A stretch of DNA of 64,000 bases, taken from positions 17,183,584 to 17,247,583 of the forward strand of contig OY978527.1 of the NCBI GenBank assembly GCA_963854835.1. The letters run 5' to 3'. Every line of letters begins with the position of its first letter. The first letter of the stretch is position 1. The position numbers and the translations under genes were made by a program. Below are positions 61,719-64,000 of this stretch, one piece after another. Under the pieces are notes generated by a model. That model saw nothing but the letters and a program-made list of their open reading frames with translations. It ran no database searches and was not told where the DNA came from. The DNA is from Megamerina dolium. Lineage: Eukaryota; Arthropoda; Insecta; Diptera; Megamerinidae.

Positions 61719-62060
61719 TTTATATAGCCATCGGGCTAAAATTCAGTATATAACGTTATTCAAACCAAGTGATATGTTTGAAAATCAGGGTTGTCGGATA
61801 AAAATTACACCTACCTGTCATATAAAATTTTTTTTTCCGAACAAATGTTTTCAGACGTTGAGCAGCAGCAGAATATATTAAACTAAAACACGTTAAATAG
61901 GATTTTCATCAGTTAACAAATTCAAATATCAAGAATTTGTGTAATCGGATAAAAAACGCTCCCAGCTGCTATACGAAATTATCGTATATAAATATCGTGT
62001 CTATCGTGCTGAAACTTAATGTATAAAATTTTATCGAAGTTTTATCGAAGGATGAGCATA

Positions 62061-63790
62061 CGTATATCTATTGAAGTTCCCGATTCGTATTTGCCTGCTG
62101 GGTATAAAGTACATATTCGTATTGATAAATGCATATATGTACTCGTAAATACACAAATGGGTTGTAAATAGTAATCTGAACTCTCTCGTTAAACTTCACT
62201 CAGTGCTATAATCGAATTTGATTTGAACCCTTGCTTGCGACAACAACAACAATAAGAACGACACCAACAACCACAAGGACAACTTTTAAATACTTGCGGC
62301 TATTTTGTGTGCTGCTGATGTTGCTGATGCTTATCGTTGCTATTCTATTATGAGTGAACGAGTGTGTAACCACATATGTATTTAAGCAAGTATGGAGATA
62401 TGGTGTAAATATCATGCATGGATATATGATGAAAATGTGAGCACATACACATGCGTGTGTATGTACCATACTCATGATTTGATTGATGTACAGTCATGAC
62501 TTCACTTGTAATCGGGGATGTCATATATCCTTTCTCATTTTGAGTCTATGTTTCTCATTCATACTCATACTCCTACATATTTATCAGGTAAAGCAGCAGT
62601 AAATTCTAAAAGGATTTACACAAATTATTATTTAATTTATTACTCATGAGTATGATCGTTTATATGACCATACACATATAAAGTTGATAGTGGAAAGTTT
62701 AAAAGAGTAATGGTTTTTATTAGGACCTAATAAATTACTTTGTAAATACAGCGGTTGATTTTTTAATTAAATGAATTAATTAGAAACATTGAATTTACGA
62801 CTTTGCGACAAGTATCGGCCTTTTGAAAGGGGGTCAAAGTTTTTCGTCTTTGTTCCAATTCCACAACGAATCGGCCTATGTCATAAAAGTGAAAAGTCAT
62901 AAAAAGCATCCTTTAAACAAGCAAATAATGGGTGAAAATGTACTAATAAATAGTGTCCCCAAAATATCACTATAGAGCTTTGAACCCACCAAAGCTCACA
63001 ACTCAACACAATTGCAAGAAATTTTTCACAACCGAAATTCAATGATTGGTATGTATGGAAATTTTTCTATATGTCACCAAACAAACGAAAATTCTTAATA
63101 TAATATTTACAAAAATATATATGAATAAAAATATATTTATACTCACTGTAGTTGTATTAACTCATACGCTCATACCGGTTTATAGCATCGAATTCTAACA
63201 TACCCATTTGGGTTGATACAAGTCTTTGGGCTTAAACAAATCAAAATGAAAAATCTTAATAAAATATTCTAGACATATTGTATAATTAGTATAACTTGCT
63301 ATTTATGTATGCGAATTCAAATAAAAATATGTGATTTTATCTCAGTACAAGTTTAAGTCAATTTGGTCAACTTTCGTTGTTGCTAGCAACTCTGGCATAT
63401 CTTATGTATACCGTAGCCGTATAGAAATTACCAACATTGGGTGAACATTGGGTGGACATGCACATCAAATGTACAATGCTTTGCAAATTACTGCAATTGT
63501 CAAATGAATCCAACTTTCGATTGCTGCAATGTGTCCATTTGAAATTTTATAATCTCTCTGGTGCATCCCTGTTTTTTCAGCTTTGGAAAAAAATTGCTCC
63601 GAGTCAGATGCGTTAACTATTGAATGTGTTGGATGACGTGTTCTTGCTGTTTTTCTATTCATTTTATATGCTTTAACGCTTGCCTGTCCATCCACGTTAG
63701 AACTTTATGGGTTAATATCACGATATGCGGACAGCTATGGTCCTTTGCTTCCATCTAAAGAAATCTGATGCCTCGTAGAAACTTAGGACT
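62061..63790. other. AT-rich intergenic stretch
   Basis: No gene or element was recognised. Confidence 0.4.
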
Positions 63791-63794
63791 AGCA

Positions 63795-64000
63795 TCTTTT
63801 TGATGAATCACAGTGTTATGAGTGGTTCAACACATTTAAAAGTGGTGATTTTGGAGTGGGAAACAAAGAATATGAAAGACCATTCGAAAAAATTATAGTC
63901 AAATGCAAAAACAGCTCACAGAATAATAATGTGTCCCGGAAATTAATCTCTGTTCATTTGAGAGATCCTAAAGGTGAGAAAACGGCTGCCACATGCACTG
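63795..64000 (+). pseudogene. Mariner transposase N-terminal fragment, cut by window edge
   Basis: QCYEWFNTFKSGDFGVGNKE is the mariner HTH-linker region, followed by YERPFEKI and decayed sequence. It resembles 34990-35290. It continues beyond the window, so its state is unknown. Confidence 0.65.

Larger units (their letters stand above)
59090..62060. repeat. Tandem array, unit about 148 bp, interrupted by two transposons
   Basis: The motif ATCGGATAAAAATTAC ... CATACAAAA recurs at about 59172, 59322, 59466, 59617, (60188), 60333, 61795 and 61941. Gaps are 144-151 bp once the LINE and the mariner are removed. Each unit also holds GTTTTCGAA, a 'ctatcg' block and 'gctgaaac'. Copies are 60-80% alike by eye. 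Confidence 0.75.

Overview
The window is AT-rich nuclear DNA from a higher fly. I infer a tephritid-like dipteran. The evidence is short GT-AG introns, a mitochondrial isocitrate dehydrogenase alpha-subunit gene close to the Drosophila form, long CAG/CAA-coded glutamine runs in nuclear proteins, and several DD41D (rosa-group) mariner copies, a group first described from Ceratitis. The species cannot be fixed from sequence alone.

Three host genes are supported. (1) Plus strand, at least 1906-13855: the 3' part of a very large nuclear-type protein (over 3,000 residues here, 5' end outside the window). It has a PWWP-like C-terminal segment, one C2H2 zinc finger, a huge low-complexity acidic exon and a more ordered last exon. 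Its TAA stop is followed in frame by 74 further open codons. (2) Minus strand, 24383-21715: Idh3a, complete in seven coding exons, giving 378 residues. (3) Minus strand, 46860-45094: a 588-residue protein on one exon, not recognised, with islands of ordered sequence between Gln/His runs. Genes 1 and 2 are tail to tail.

Nearly everything else is transposon debris. 0-1.3 kb: two mariner remnants in an intron of gene 1. 2.4-3.9 kb: LINE fragment and a dispersed repeat in another intron. 12.2-12.4 kb: TTAA-flanked MITE in the last intron. 16.6-20.5 kb: mariner, SINEs in inverted arrangement, a LINE 3' end, a broken Tc1 element and a dispersed repeat. 24.9-33.6 kb: SINEs, LINE pieces, a wrecked Ty3/gypsy element, Jockey RT pieces and a hAT-like end. 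34.9-44.9 kb: mariner, LINEs (one nested, with a target-site duplication) and a TTAA-flanked element. 46.9-58 kb: more SINEs, LINE tails, a minisatellite split by a MITE, and two mariner-type elements. 59-62 kb: a tandem repeat of about 148 bp split by a LINE and by a nearly complete DD41D mariner with good inverted repeats. The window ends inside another mariner.

The genes show no operon-like cooperation, as expected in an insect. No prokaryotic system, CRISPR array or true tRNA gene was seen. The most notable items are an abundant tRNA-derived SINE family, the 148-bp array whose period returns when the TEs are removed, the post-stop open frame of gene 1, and the almost intact 60.4-61.7 kb mariner.
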